A DNA stretch of 64,000 nucleotides. It comes from Catenovulum maritimum. GTDB taxonomy: Bacteria; Pseudomonadota; Gammaproteobacteria; Enterobacterales; Alteromonadaceae. Of this stretch, positions 1-9,315 are shown piece after piece; position 1 is the first letter of the stretch; each line of letters opens with the position of its first letter. The stretch is from the NCBI RefSeq assembly GCF_001050375.1, contig NZ_KQ130496.1, forward strand, positions 44,722-108,721. Reading direction: 5' to 3'. The translations under genes were made by a program, and so were the position numbers. Below the pieces are notes generated by a model that saw only the letters and a list, made by a program, of their open reading frames with translations, was not told where the DNA came from and searched no databases.

Positions 1-144
1 CTCTATTGGCATTTAGACAATGAATTTATTGGCACTAGCCAGCACATACACGATCAAGAAATAGCGGTTAATTCAGGCTGGCACCTACTCACGATAACAA
101 ATCAACAAGGCGAAAAAATAGAGCGTTGGTTTAAAGTTATCTAA
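1..144 (+). CDS. pbpC: C-terminal end of penicillin-binding protein 1C (partial)
   Basis: An open frame runs from the window edge to a TAA at 142-144 and gives 47 residues beginning LYWHLDNEFIG and ending ERWFKVI. The pattern W-x-L-D-N-x-x-I-G-T followed by G-W-H-L-L-T-I-T-N and a final hydrophobic strand fits the small beta-sandwich (BiPBP_C) that closes PBP1C-type peptidoglycan glycosyltransferase/transpeptidases. The catalytic domains would lie upstream, outside the window. The call rests on this short tail only, so it is moderate. No terminator is obvious before the next gene. Confidence 0.6.
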   Translation, partial: LYWHLDNEFIGTSQHIHDQEIAVNSGWHLLTITNQQGEKIERWFKVI

Positions 145-268
145 CCACACATAATTGGTTTAAAAATAGCGTACAGTGATCGGATAAAAAGCTTGAGTAT
201 CCGGTAATTTAGGTCATATTATGCTAAATCCTTAAAGGGACATTTTCCATTTTCTTGAGCAGGTATAT

Positions 269-1819
269 ATGAGCTTAAATGATCTTCACCTTAGTTTAAT
301 TAACTTACAGCCAGAGCATTACCCACAAGTACAAAAATTGATGGATCTGGTTTACGCCGATATTGGCGGCGCTTGGCCAGAAAAAACAATTAGCCAGATG
401 ATTAAAGATTTTCCTGAAGGTCAGCTCGGTTTAATGGATGATGACAAATTGGTTGGTATTGCCTTATCTGTTCGAGTTGATTATCTAAAATTTAGTAACC
501 CGCATACCTATGATGACTTAATTGGCCCACAAAGCATCATTTTAAATAACGATAAAGGTGACGCGGTTTATGGTTTAGATATGCTGATTCACCCAAAATA
601 TAGAGGGTTTAGATTAGGCCGACGCTTATATGATGCGCGTAAAGAGTTGTGTCGCCAATATAATTTAAAAGCAATACTCGCGGGTGGTCGAATCACTGAA
701 TATCACAAACATAGTGATACGGTATCGCCTTCTGAATATATTAATAAAGTAGGGCGAAAAGAAATTTACGATCCTATTTTAAGCTTTCAGTTGTCGAATG
801 ATTTTCAAGTAAAAAGACTTTTAAAGCAGTATTTGCCCGAAGACGAAAAATCAGCAGGCTACGCTACCTTACTAGAGTGGAACAATATTTTGTATGAGCC
901 AGATGCTTTAGTGGTTGATACGCGTCCAACACAGGTTCGCTTAGGGGTTGTTCAGTGGCAAATGCGAGAAGTGAAAAGCGTTGAAGAATTAATGCAACAG
1001 GTCGAATTTTTTGTTGATGCTTTATCCGAATATGAAAGTGACTTTGCGTTATTTCCTGAGTTTTTTAATGCACCTTTAATGGGACTTTCACCGGATAAAT
1101 CACGCACAGGATCTATTCGTTTTTTAGCTAGTTTCACCGAAGAGTTTTGCACTCAAATGTCTGGTATGGCAGTGAGTTATAACATCAATATTATTACCGG
1201 CTCAATGCCGTTAGTTGAGGACGAGCGCTTATATAATGTCAGCTACTTATGTCGGAGAGACGGTACGGTAGAAGAGCAAAGAAAACTGCATATAACCCCG
1301 CATGAAAAATGGGACTGGGTGATTGAAGGCGGTAATCAACTGAAGGTGTTTGATACAGATGCTGGTAAAATTGGCATACTGATTTGTTATGACGTTGAAT
1401 TTCCAGAGTTAGGTAGATTACTTGCCGAGCAAGGGTTAGAAATTTTATTTGTACCGTTTTGGGTTGATACCAAAAATGCTTACCTAAGAGTTAGACACTG
1501 TGCTCAGGCTAGGGCGATTGAAAATGAATGTTATGTAGCGATTGCAGGCAGTGTTGGTAATTTACCTAGTGTTGATAGTTTAGATGTGCAATACGCGCAA
1601 TCGGCCGTATTTACGCCTTCTGATTTCTCATTTCCACACGATGCAGTGTTATCAGAAACAACACCAAATACAGAAATGCTGATGTTTGCGAATGTGAATT
1701 TAGAAGCGTTAAAAATATTAAAAGCGGAAGGGGCGGTTACTAACTCGAAAGATAAGAGGCGAGATTTGTATCAAACCGTTTGGCTAAATCAAGATAAACC
1801 TCAAGACAAAGCAGATTAA
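269..1819 (+). CDS. GNAT acetyltransferase fused to carbon-nitrogen hydrolase
   Basis: This is a two-domain cytoplasmic protein of 516 aa. Residues ~8-215 form a GNAT fold; the stretch around 111-122 (YRGFRLGRRLYD) resembles the acetyl-CoA pyrophosphate loop. Residues ~222-505 form a nitrilase-superfamily hydrolase with the expected triad: Glu264 in LFPEFF, Lys339 in RKLHITPHE, and Cys373 in ILICYDVEFPE. The family is known as a bifunctional GNAT/carbon-nitrogen hydrolase, but the substrate is not established. The two activities may act in sequence on one amide or amine, which is inference. The gene stands alone and is followed by a shared terminator with the convergent ompW. Confidence 0.9.
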   Translation: MSLNDLHLSLINLQPEHYPQVQKLMDLVYADIGGAWPEKTISQMIKDFPEGQLGLMDDDKLVGIALSVRVDYLKFSNPHTYDDLIGPQSIILNNDKGDAVYGLDMLIHPKYRGFRLGRRLYDARKELCRQYNLKAILAGGRITEYHKHSDTVSPSEYINKVGRKEIYDPILSFQLSNDFQVKRLLKQYLPEDEKSAGYATLLEWNNILYEPDALVVDTRPTQVRLGVVQWQMREVKSVEELMQQVEFFVDALSEYESDFALFPEFFNAPLMGLSPDKSRTGSIRFLASFTEEFCTQMSGMAVSYNINIITGSMPLVEDERLYNVSYLCRRDGTVEEQRKLHITPHEKWDWVIEGGNQLKVFDTDAGKIGILICYDVEFPELGRLLAEQGLEILFVPFWVDTKNAYLRVRHCAQARAIENECYVAIAGSVGNLPSVDSLDVQYAQSAVFTPSDFSFPHDAVLSETTPNTEMLMFANVNLEALKILKAEGAVTNSKDKRRDLYQTVWLNQDKPQDKAD

Positions 1820-1850
1820 TATCTGCTTTACACAGCTAAACTACAAAGCA

Positions 1851-1874
1851 AAAAGGCGCTAAATAGCGCCTTTT
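1851..1874. terminator. Bidirectional terminator between GNAT-nitrilase gene and ompW
   Basis: A perfect 9-bp inverted repeat AAAAGGCGC / GCGCCTTTT with a 6-nt loop sits between two convergent genes. The A-run on one arm becomes the T-run on the other, so it can serve both strands. Confidence 0.85.
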
Positions 1875-1904
1875 AAATCTATTAAACTTTAACTCGGCCT
1901 AATC

Positions 1905-2606
1905 TTAAAAATAATACTTAGCCGCTAGCATCCAAACCATAGGATCAATTTCAACTGCTACTGCTTGCGCTGTCGTACCATTTACTTTTACTTCAGCATC
2001 CGTATCTATATCCATAAAGCTAACCATGGCATGTAAACCCCAGTTATCATTTAGTTTATAGTTAGCACCAAATTGCATTGCAATGCCAAACGAATCATCT
2101 AGGTCCAATTCAACTTTATCACTTGCTGTGGCTACGTTTAAAGCCTGTAAAGTGCTAACGAGTTCAGGTGCAGCAGATTCATCAAAAAAGACCGTGTAAT
2201 TTAAACCAGCACCAGCAAAAAATCTTAAATCATCACTTGGGTTACCAAAGTGATATTGCATCAGTAATGTTGGTGGTAAATGTTTAGTTTCACCAATCTT
2301 TAAACCATCAACGGCAGACCCTTTAACACTAATTTGGTGAGTAAATGGAGTTGCAGCAATTAGCTCAACAGTCCAATTTGGGTTTAGTTGATAATCTATC
2401 GTAATACCGATTTGAGTATTGGTGCCAACTGCTGCTTGGGTTGAGTCTGTTTCTAATCCAGCTAAAGATTCAACTACCGATAAGTGCGTGCTGTTGTCTG
2501 ACGGCTCAGCGGTAATAACCCCTAAATTAACAGATAGATTTGCAAATGCAGGAAAGCAAACTGCGAAAATTGAGCTTAAACTAACTAGTTTGATGAATGA
2601 TTTCAT
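1905..2606 (-). CDS. ompW: OmpW family outer membrane protein
   Basis: Eight-stranded outer membrane beta-barrel of the OmpW family, 233 aa. A signal peptide covers about residues 1-22 (basic start, hydrophobic core, AFA-N cleavage). The mature part has family features: NPNWTVELIAATPF, the HLPPTLLMQYHF segment, FFAGAGLNYT, a NDNWGLHAMVSFMDI strand, and a terminal aromatic residue (KYYF) as used by the BAM machinery. OmpW proteins are linked to passage of small hydrophobic compounds and to stress or anaerobic responses. Two FNR-like motifs lie upstream. It is monocistronic and ends at a bidirectional terminator. Confidence 0.9.
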   Translation of the reverse strand: MKSFIKLVSLSSIFAVCFPAFANLSVNLGVITAEPSDNSTHLSVVESLAGLETDSTQAAVGTNTQIGITIDYQLNPNWTVELIAATPFTHQISVKGSAVDGLKIGETKHLPPTLLMQYHFGNPSDDLRFFAGAGLNYTVFFDESAAPELVSTLQALNVATASDKVELDLDDSFGIAMQFGANYKLNDNWGLHAMVSFMDIDTDAEVKVNGTTAQAVAVEIDPMVWMLAAKYYF

Positions 2607-2660
2607 AATAACCTCTTAAAATTAACTGAGGTCATTCTCGCAAACTGTTACGGAATAAAG

Positions 2661-2724
2661 TTGTTTCAGATCAATTATCTATTTAGGCGTGCCTCTATAT
2701 GCATTAGGCTTTGATCTAGATTAT
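2661..2724 (-). promoter_or_regulatory. Two FNR/CRP-family-like motifs upstream of ompW
   Basis: At 2661-2674 the minus strand reads TTGATCTGAAACAA, one mismatch from the FNR consensus TTGAT-N4-ATCAA. At 2711-2724 the plus strand reads TTGATctagATTAT, two mismatches. Their centres are 50 bp apart and lie about 60 and 110 nt upstream of the ompW start. A -10-like GATAAT (minus strand, 2679-2674) lies between them. In E. coli ompW is known to respond to FNR. Motif matches alone are weak evidence. Confidence 0.35.
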
Positions 2725-2808
2725 AAAGTGATTAAAATTTGTACTCAGTTTAAACCCAAAGAGTGTTTAGTTATTAAACTGAGTACGGCGTGGTGGCTAG
2801 CTTAGGTT

Positions 2809-3693
2809 TTAAAGCGATGACAATAAAATTTCTTTATTGCTCGCTTTAATCCAAAGTTTAGATTGAGATAGCGGTGTTTTTTTCGGTAAATGAATGTTGG
2901 CAACCTCTATTATTTTATTACTTTCACTGGAAAGCTCTGGCAAGCTACTTAAAGCGAGATTACTTGCTTTAAAATAAGCATCAAATTGTCCCGACTCTAA
3001 CATTTGAGTCAAGCCTTTGGTTATCAGTTGCGCTAGCTCTGGGTTATCAATATTTACAAAAAAATAGGTTGGATCGGCCCAAGTAAAGACTAAGTTTGGC
3101 ACTACCTCTAATTCTGGATGATTAGATAGAATGTCTGATACAGAAGCAATTGGAATTGGCATGGCATCAAACCGACCGCCTTCAAGCATGGAAAGTAAAT
3201 TAATCGCTTTTACTGTGCTGACCAAGTTCATTTGTTGAGTTTGCAAAATACTGCTGTGATTACTGTATCTAACCACGCCCAGTTTAAGTTTTCTTAATGT
3301 CTCAAATTGGTCTACATCCGCTAGAGTCGCCGTTAAACCACTATTTTTATTAACCAATAATTTTTGGTAACTCATTAGGTTTTTGTAGATAGGGATCCTA
3401 ACTGGGATAAAGCTATCTTCTAGCTCTGTTGAGGTTGCTAACCATAAGACATCTAACTCTTTATCCTCAAGCATATGAATGGCTCTTTGGTTATTAGCTG
3501 CAATTTCAGACTCTGATAATATTAATGATGCATTGGCGGTTTGAATCGCTTTTTTCAATAATCCTGCAGCGTATTTATCAGATTCTGTTGATATTGTCGG
3601 ATGTTGAATCGTCTCTGCGTGAAGAAAGCTAGCGGAAAAAAATAAGCTGCAAGCTAAGACTGAATGTCGAGCGAAAAATTTAACAGTAAACAT
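2809..3693 (-). CDS. Periplasmic type-2 solute-binding-like protein, function unknown
   Basis: This 294-aa protein has a signal peptide of about 26 residues ending SASFLHA-ET. The remainder resembles the bilobed type-2 periplasmic binding fold of ABC solute receptors and sensor inputs: a ligand-lobe segment LKLGVVRYSNHSSILQ, a LEGGRFDAMPI stretch, and the NPELAQLITKGLTQMLESGQFDAYFK helix typical of the C-terminal lobe. No transporter or sensor gene lies beside it. Similar orphans in marine Gammaproteobacteria are often annotated only as transporter substrate-binding domain proteins. I cannot name a ligand. It follows ompW on the same strand, upstream, but spacing of about 200 nt argues against an operon. 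Confidence 0.6.
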   Translation of the reverse strand: MFTVKFFARHSVLACSLFFSASFLHAETIQHPTISTESDKYAAGLLKKAIQTANASLILSESEIAANNQRAIHMLEDKELDVLWLATSTELEDSFIPVRIPIYKNLMSYQKLLVNKNSGLTATLADVDQFETLRKLKLGVVRYSNHSSILQTQQMNLVSTVKAINLLSMLEGGRFDAMPIPIASVSDILSNHPELEVVPNLVFTWADPTYFFVNIDNPELAQLITKGLTQMLESGQFDAYFKASNLALSSLPELSSESNKIIEVANIHLPKKTPLSQSKLWIKASNKEILLSSL

Positions 3694-4000
3694 ATAACTC
3701 TCCCTAGTGGCACACCTATAAGTGTTTTACTCGAATTATTTCAAGTTCTACTTTAGCGAGAGGAAAGGGCGATATGGTGATAGTTAATATAATACTTTTT
3801 TAAGTTTGCTAATTTTACGCTATAAGAATTTTCATCTAATTGAATTTAAAAAGATAAAGTTAAATTGGAATAGATATTTCACTATCTAAATCGGTTAATT
3901 ATTAAGCATTAAAGTGAGAATAACTTACAGCTTTGTGAGAAATATCTGAAAGGCCAAAGTGTAGAAGAAATGACAGTCGGAAATGGAAATTAGGGAAATA
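3694..4000. other. Intergenic region without a recognised gene
   Basis: About 300 nt of AT-rich DNA between the binding-like protein gene and gpsA. It must hold the promoter of the minus-strand gene ending at 2809. I see no ORF with a ribosome site, no RNA gene and no repeat. Confidence 0.5.
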
Positions 4001-4024
4001 GAATAAGAGGAGACCCTCTTATTC
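4001..4024 (-). terminator. Hairpin at the end of gpsA
   Basis: A 10-bp inverted repeat GAATAAGAGG / CCTCTTATTC with a 4-nt loop overlaps the gpsA stop codon. It is followed on the minus strand by TATTTCCC, a weak U-tract, so termination is likely but not certain. Confidence 0.5.
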
Positions 4025-5023
4025 AAATTTTTGCTCTCTGCTTAACAATGCAATAGAAGCTTCTTTTGGCGATTTACCTTGATATAAAACCTGATAAATC
4101 TGATCCACAATTGGCATTTCAACTTTCATGCGTTGTGCCAGCATGTAGACTTCTTTCGTATTTCGGTAACCTTCGACAACCTGACCTATGTCTGTCATCG
4201 CTTGCTCAACTGATTTACCTTGACCAAGTGCTAAACCAAAACGACGGTTACGAGATTGATTATCAGTACAAGTTAATACTAAATCGCCTAAACCAGCCAT
4301 ACCCATAAAGGTCTCTGTTTTAGCGCCTAATGCTTCGCCTAGTCTACAAAGCTCAGTTAAACCTCGAGTAATTAACGCTGTTCTAGCATTTGCGCCAAAA
4401 CCAATACCATCCGCAATACCAGAGCCAATCGCAATGACATTTTTAACCGCGCCACCTAACTGTACACCAGTAAAGTCATTGTTTTTATAAACTCTGAATT
4501 TACGCTCGCAGTGCATGAGATCAGACAAGGTTTGAATAAATTCACTGTTTGTCGAAGAGACTGAAATTGCAGTAGGCATACCGGCTGCCATTTCTTTCGC
4601 AAATGTAGGGCCGCTAACAACCGCTAACGTTACCTCATCGCCTAGGGCTTCACGAGCAACGTCTTGCAACAAACGACCTGTTTCTGGTTCCAAACCTTTA
4701 GTTGCCCAAGCAACATTTGCATCTGGTGCTAAAAATGGTTTTATTTGCTTTAACGTTTCCGAAAATGCATGGCTAGGGACAACAATTAAAATGTTTTTAC
4801 TAGCCTTAACAACTTGTTCTAAATCAGAATCAAGGTCAAGAGATTCAGGAAAAGGTATACCGGCAAGATAACGTTTGTTTTCGTTTTCTTGCTGCATTAA
4901 CGCAACTTGCTCCGCATTGCGAGCCCACATTAAAGTATTGTGGCCGTTTCGGGCAATGCAAATTGCTAATGCGGTGCCGTATGAACCAGCACCAATTACG
5001 CTAATATCGTATTGTTTTTGCAT
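4019..5023 (-). CDS. gpsA: NAD(P)-dependent glycerol-3-phosphate dehydrogenase
   Basis: GpsA reduces dihydroxyacetone phosphate to sn-glycerol 3-phosphate for phospholipid synthesis in the cytoplasm. The 334-aa protein has normal length. An N-terminal Rossmann fold opens with GAGSYG at residues 11-16. Further family blocks are visible: [35 protein letters not shown] with the catalytic Lys, and [12 protein letters not shown]. It is the last gene of yibN-grxC-secB-gpsA, 9 nt after secB, an arrangement conserved from E. coli. Confidence 0.98.
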   Translation of the reverse strand: MQKQYDISVIGAGSYGTALAICIARNGHNTLMWARNAEQVALMQQENENKRYLAGIPFPESLDLDSDLEQVVKASKNILIVVPSHAFSETLKQIKPFLAPDANVAWATKGLEPETGRLLQDVAREALGDEVTLAVVSGPTFAKEMAAGMPTAISVSSTNSEFIQTLSDLMHCERKFRVYKNNDFTGVQLGGAVKNVIAIGSGIADGIGFGANARTALITRGLTELCRLGEALGAKTETFMGMAGLGDLVLTCTDNQSRNRRFGLALGQGKSVEQAMTDIGQVVEGYRNTKEVYMLAQRMKVEMPIVDQIYQVLYQGKSPKEASIALLSREQKFE

Positions 5024-5032
5024 AAATTTAGC

Positions 5033-5536
5033 TTAAGAGTCTAATTTTTGCGGCGCATCATCGCCTTCTTCAGCTTGTTGCTGTGCAACTTGCTGCATGT
5101 AGCTTGCAAATAACGCATCAAAGTTAACTGGTGCTAAGTTTAACGGCGGGAAAGTACCACGGTTAACTAAGTTAGAAATAGCTTCACGAGCATAAGGGAA
5201 TAAAATACCAGGACACATAGAGCCGATAGTATGAGCCATTTGCTGCGGAGGTAAGTTCGTAATAGTGAAAATACCAGCTTGCTCAACTTCTACTAAAAAT
5301 GCAGTTTTGTCTTCAACTTTAGCCGTTACTGTAATTGATAAAACGACTTCGTAGTTATCGCCTTCAAGCTTTTGGCTTTTAGTATCGATATCCATTTGCA
5401 CTTCTGGTTTCCACTGAATTTTGAAGATATCAGGAGAGTTAGGCGTTTCAAAAGAGATGTTCTTAGAGAAAATGCGTTGAATGTTAAACTGTGGTGCAGC
5501 TTGATCTGCGCCTGCTTCTGGAGTTTGTTCTGACAT
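5033..5536 (-). CDS. secB: Protein-export chaperone SecB
   Basis: SecB is a tetrameric cytoplasmic chaperone that holds preproteins unfolded and hands them to SecA. The 167-aa sequence has the family hallmarks: [19 protein letters not shown] near the start, the [33 protein letters not shown] block near residues 110-145, and an acidic C-terminal tail (EEGDDAPQ) for contact with SecA zinc. It lies between grxC (25 nt) and gpsA (9 nt) and is surely cotranscribed. Confidence 0.98.
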   Translation of the reverse strand: MSEQTPEAGADQAAPQFNIQRIFSKNISFETPNSPDIFKIQWKPEVQMDIDTKSQKLEGDNYEVVLSITVTAKVEDKTAFLVEVEQAGIFTITNLPPQQMAHTIGSMCPGILFPYAREAISNLVNRGTFPPLNLAPVNFDALFASYMQQVAQQQAEEGDDAPQKLDS

Positions 5537-5561
5537 AATAGTGTCCCCTCTGTTAGGTATA

Positions 5562-5816
5562 TTATTTAAGTAAACGGTCTAAAGTGCCGTTTGCTTCGGC
5601 AGCGTATAAATCATCACAGCCGCCTACATGTTGTTCGTTGATAAAAATCTGTGGCACAGTGTAACTACCGTTACTTTTATTGATCATCTCTTGGCGAAGT
5701 TGAGCATCTGAATCAATTTTTAATTCAGTAAATTCAACGCCTTTATGACTTAGTAGCGACTTAGCGCGAACGCAAAAAGGACACCAAGCTTTAGTATAAA
5801 TAATTACATTTGCCAT
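5562..5816 (-). CDS. grxC: Glutaredoxin 3
   Basis: A small thiol-disulfide oxidoreductase of 84 aa that uses glutathione to reduce disulfides. It is a single thioredoxin fold with the dithiol active site CPFC at Cys12 and Cys15. The [18 protein letters not shown] segment carries the cis-proline and GSH-binding glycines. It starts 4 nt after the rhodanese gene stop and precedes secB, as in E. coli. Confidence 0.97.
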   Translation of the reverse strand: MANVIIYTKAWCPFCVRAKSLLSHKGVEFTELKIDSDAQLRQEMINKSNGSYTVPQIFINEQHVGGCDDLYAAEANGTLDRLLK

Positions 5817-5820
5817 ATTA

Positions 5821-6246
5821 TTAACCTTTTGCGACAGGTAAGTTAGCGCCAGACCAAGAATTCATACCGCCATCAAGTACATCAACTTGCTCATAGCCAG
5901 CGTCAACTAATTGATTTGCGGTTTTTGTTGCTGTCATTCCTGCTTGGCAAACTACAATAATGGGTTTGCTTTTATTTTTTTCAAGGTTTTTATGACCACT
6001 AGCCGCTTGCTCTGGTGTTAAATTAATTGCACCAGCGATATGACCCTTGTTGAAGTCTGCTGCTGCTCTAATATCAAGTACAACAGCGTCTTCTCTGTTT
6101 ACTTTTATCGTTAACTGTTGCGCATTTATTTTAGTGAATTTACTAAACTTTGACTGGAATATTGTATAAATAACCGCAAAAAATAGAACAAACCAAATTG
6201 CGCTTAAAAAAGGATGGCGAGCAAAAAACTCAATGTACTCTTGCAT
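5821..6246 (-). CDS. yibN: Membrane-anchored rhodanese-like protein (YibN type)
   Basis: 141 aa. One transmembrane helix spans about residues 13-31. A rhodanese domain follows (about 40-138) with the active-site loop VVCQAGMTATKTA and catalytic Cys100. The family binds or transfers sulfane sulfur at the membrane; the physiological partner is not known. It is the first gene of the yibN-grxC-secB-gpsA operon and is divergent from gpmI, with about 240 nt between that holds both promoters. Confidence 0.93.
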   Translation of the reverse strand: MQEYIEFFARHPFLSAIWFVLFFAVIYTIFQSKFSKFTKINAQQLTIKVNREDAVVLDIRAAADFNKGHIAGAINLTPEQAASGHKNLEKNKSKPIIVVCQAGMTATKTANQLVDAGYEQVDVLDGGMNSWSGANLPVAKG

Positions 6247-6489
6247 GTTTTAACCTAGACGAATAAAAAATTGCTGTGATTATACCCAAACTACCTCAAA
6301 TTACGATATTCCAATCAGCGTAATTTTGCTTAATAAAGCATAATTATCTGCAAAATAAGGTAAATACACAGATTGACTCTGGTTTGTCATCAAAAACAAG
6401 GTAAAATCAGCTTAACTGAATTTGAAATAAGCCAAGCGCGGATATCTAATTGACGGATATCAGCCTGAAAAGCAAAATTAGGAATTATT

Positions 6490-8037
6490 ATGAGTAATAA
6501 AAAACCTTTAGTTCTAATCATTATGGATGGTTGGGGTTACAGCGAAAACCCAGAAAACAATGCAGTATTAGCTGCTAATACACCAAACTTAGATCGTTTA
6601 ACTAAAGATTATCCAAGCACTCTCATTTCTGGTTCTGGCCTAGATGTTGGTTTACCTGATGGTCAAATGGGTAACAGTGAAGTAGGGCATGTAAACCTAG
6701 GTGCAGGCCGAGTGGTTTACCAAGACTTTACTCGTATCACTAAAGACATTAAAGAAAAAACTTTCTTTGAAAACCCTGCTTTAACTAAAGCCGTAGATGC
6801 AGCAGTTAGCCAAGGCAAAGCGGTTCACATTATGGGCTTAGCTTCACCAGGTGGCGTACACAGCCATGACGAACACATCTCTGCAATGATAGATTTAGCC
6901 GCACAGCGCGGTGCAGACAAAATTTACTTACACGCATTTTTAGATGGTCGTGATACACCGCCACGTAGCGCAAAGGCAACATTAGAAACGTTTGAAAAGC
7001 AATTTGCTGAAAATGGCAAAGGCCGAGTAGCGAGCTTAATTGGTCGTTACTACGCACTCGATCGCGACCAAAGATGGAATCGTGTTGAAGCGGCTTACAA
7101 CTTAATGACTTTAGGTGAAGCTGAATACACAGCAACTAATTCTTTAGAGGGTTTAGCTGCCGCTTACGAACGTGATGAAAATGATGAATTCGTTGCTGCT
7201 ACTGCTATTTTAGATGACGCTGGTAATGCAGCGACAGTTGACGATGGCGACGCGCTTATCTTTATGAATTTCCGTGCTGACCGTGCGCGTGAAATTACTC
7301 GTGCATTCGTAGATGCTGACTTCTCTGGTTTCGAAAAGAAAAAAGCACCTAAATTAGCTGACTTTGTTATGTTGACTCAATACGCAGCAGACATTAAAGC
7401 AAGTATTGCATTCCCATCTACTGACTTAGTGAACGTATTCGGTGAATGGTTAGAAAAACACGATAAAACCCAATTACGTATTTCAGAAACTGAAAAATAT
7501 GCTCACGTTACTTTCTTCTTTAGCGGCGGCCGCGAAGACGAATTTAAAGGTGAAAAACGCGTATTGGTTCCGTCTCCACAAGTCGCAACATACGACTTAC
7601 AACCTGAAATGAACTCTGTGATATTAACTGACAAGTTAGTAGAAGCTATCGAAAGCCAAGAGTTTGATGCCATTATTTGTAACTATCCAAATGGTGACAT
7701 GGTTGGTCACACAGGTATTTTTGAAGCCGCAGTTAAAGCTTGTGAAGCGGTTGACGTTGCTATTGGTCGTGTATGTGAAGCATTAGATAAAGTTGGCGGC
7801 GAATGTTTAATTACAGCTGACCACGGTAATGCAGAGCAAATGGTTAATCCTAAAACGGGTCAAGCACATACAGCGCATACTTCTGAGCCAGTTCCATTTA
7901 TTTACTATGGTGGAAACAAAACTGAAGTTGCTAAGCAAAACGGTGTACTAAGCGACGTAGCGCCAACTATGTTACACCTAATGGGTATGGAACAACCTGA
8001 AGAAATGACAGGTACACCAATTATCAAATTGAGCTAA
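6490..8037 (+). CDS. gpmI: 2,3-bisphosphoglycerate-independent phosphoglycerate mutase
   Basis: This glycolytic enzyme interconverts 3- and 2-phosphoglycerate with Mn ions and a phosphoserine intermediate. The length of 515 aa is standard. Asp13 in MDGWG and Ser63 in GNSEVGHVN are the metal ligand and nucleophile; [25 protein letters not shown] and the C-terminal ITADHGNAE metal motif are all present. A ribosome site AGGA precedes the ATG. envC follows after 7 nt, the same pairing as in E. coli. Confidence 0.98.
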   Translation: MSNKKPLVLIIMDGWGYSENPENNAVLAANTPNLDRLTKDYPSTLISGSGLDVGLPDGQMGNSEVGHVNLGAGRVVYQDFTRITKDIKEKTFFENPALTKAVDAAVSQGKAVHIMGLASPGGVHSHDEHISAMIDLAAQRGADKIYLHAFLDGRDTPPRSAKATLETFEKQFAENGKGRVASLIGRYYALDRDQRWNRVEAAYNLMTLGEAEYTATNSLEGLAAAYERDENDEFVAATAILDDAGNAATVDDGDALIFMNFRADRAREITRAFVDADFSGFEKKKAPKLADFVMLTQYAADIKASIAFPSTDLVNVFGEWLEKHDKTQLRISETEKYAHVTFFFSGGREDEFKGEKRVLVPSPQVATYDLQPEMNSVILTDKLVEAIESQEFDAIICNYPNGDMVGHTGIFEAAVKACEAVDVAIGRVCEALDKVGGECLITADHGNAEQMVNPKTGQAHTAHTSEPVPFIYYGGNKTEVAKQNGVLSDVAPTMLHLMGMEQPEEMTGTPIIKLS

Positions 8038-8044
8038 TCGCTCA

Positions 8045-9226
8045 GTGATAATGGATTATACCCAACAAAAAATAGCCAGACTTATGTCTGGCTGTTTGCT
8101 ATTCGTTACCAGTATATTATTACTGGTTGCGAGTTTTACTTTACATGCTGATTCCGAACAAAAGCAGCAAACCTTAAAAAAACTAGAACAAGTTCAACAA
8201 GCTATATTAGATAAGCAATCCCAGCTCGAAAAAAAACAATCAGAACAAAATAAAATTGAACAAAGCATTCGCCAGACAGATAAAAAAATTGGTGATGTGA
8301 GTAAAACCCTCAGACAAATTGAAAACAAACTGCAACAAGTTACTCAACAAATAAAACGACTTGAAAAACAACAAGAAACCTTAGAGCAAGATCGCCAAGC
8401 CCAAGTTAAAATTTTAGCCGAACAAGTAAAAAGCATTTACCAAGTCGGCCAGCACGACTTTATGAAAATGATGCTGAACCAAGACTCGCCAGCCAAACTA
8501 GAGCGGGTACTCAGCTACTACCAATTTTTAAATAAAGCGCGCACTGAAGCGATAGAAAAGCTAAAACAAACACTCGCTAAACTAGAAGAAACGGTTACTC
8601 AGCTTAACCAACAAAGACTAGCGCTAGCCGAATTACAGCAAGAAGAAAAAACTAAGCAAGCCGAGTTAGTCAGCTTAAAAACAAAACAAAAAGCAAACCT
8701 TGCCAGTATAGAAAAATTTATTAAAACAGAATCACAACGAATAGAAACGCTAAAGCAAGACGAAACAGCACTAACCCAAGCGTTAGAAGCGTTAGCCGAA
8801 GCAATTGAAGAACTGCCAAACCAACTTGATTTTAACGGTTTAGGTGACATAAAAGGCAAAATTTTATGGCCAACCCAAGGCTCAATTAAAAAGAATTTTG
8901 GCCGCCGAAAATCAGGCCAACTCCGCTGGAAAGGTGTTGTCATACAAGCGAACTCAGGAGAGGTTGTACATAACATACACGCTGGCCAAGTGATTTTTTC
9001 TGACTGGTTAAAAGGGTATGGATTGGTACTGGTCGTTGAACACGGCAATGGTTACATGAGTTTATATGGCCACAACCAAGCATTACTAAAAGATGTTGGC
9101 GATGTTGTGCAATCGGGCGAACCAATCGCTTTAGTTGGACAATCTGGCGGACAAGCAAAACCCGGATTATATTTTGAAATTCGACATCAAGGTCAACCGG
9201 TGAATCCGGTCGACTGGTGTCGATAA
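8045..9226 (+). CDS. envC: Murein hydrolase activator EnvC
   Basis: EnvC is a periplasmic divisome factor, recruited by FtsEX, that activates amidases AmiA/AmiB to split septal peptidoglycan. The 393-aa protein has a hydrophobic export signal (about 12-35), a long coiled coil (about 38-255), and a C-terminal LytM/M23 fold (about 275-390). The LytM domain is degenerate: where active enzymes have HxxxD it reads RWKGVV, and the HxH partner reads LYFEIR. This matches a non-catalytic activator. The GTG at 8045 gives MIMDY; the ATG at 8051 is an equally good start. It is cotranscribed with gpmI. Confidence 0.95.
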   Translation: MIMDYTQQKIARLMSGCLLFVTSILLLVASFTLHADSEQKQQTLKKLEQVQQAILDKQSQLEKKQSEQNKIEQSIRQTDKKIGDVSKTLRQIENKLQQVTQQIKRLEKQQETLEQDRQAQVKILAEQVKSIYQVGQHDFMKMMLNQDSPAKLERVLSYYQFLNKARTEAIEKLKQTLAKLEETVTQLNQQRLALAELQQEEKTKQAELVSLKTKQKANLASIEKFIKTESQRIETLKQDETALTQALEALAEAIEELPNQLDFNGLGDIKGKILWPTQGSIKKNFGRRKSGQLRWKGVVIQANSGEVVHNIHAGQVIFSDWLKGYGLVLVVEHGNGYMSLYGHNQALLKDVGDVVQSGEPIALVGQSGGQAKPGLYFEIRHQGQPVNPVDWCR

Positions 9227-9315
9227 GTTTTATTAAAAGTGAGTTGGAGTTGTTGCTAAAATTTTGCCAAGCAAAGTATTAGCAGATTCAACCACACCCG
9301 TGATTAAGGTTAAAA

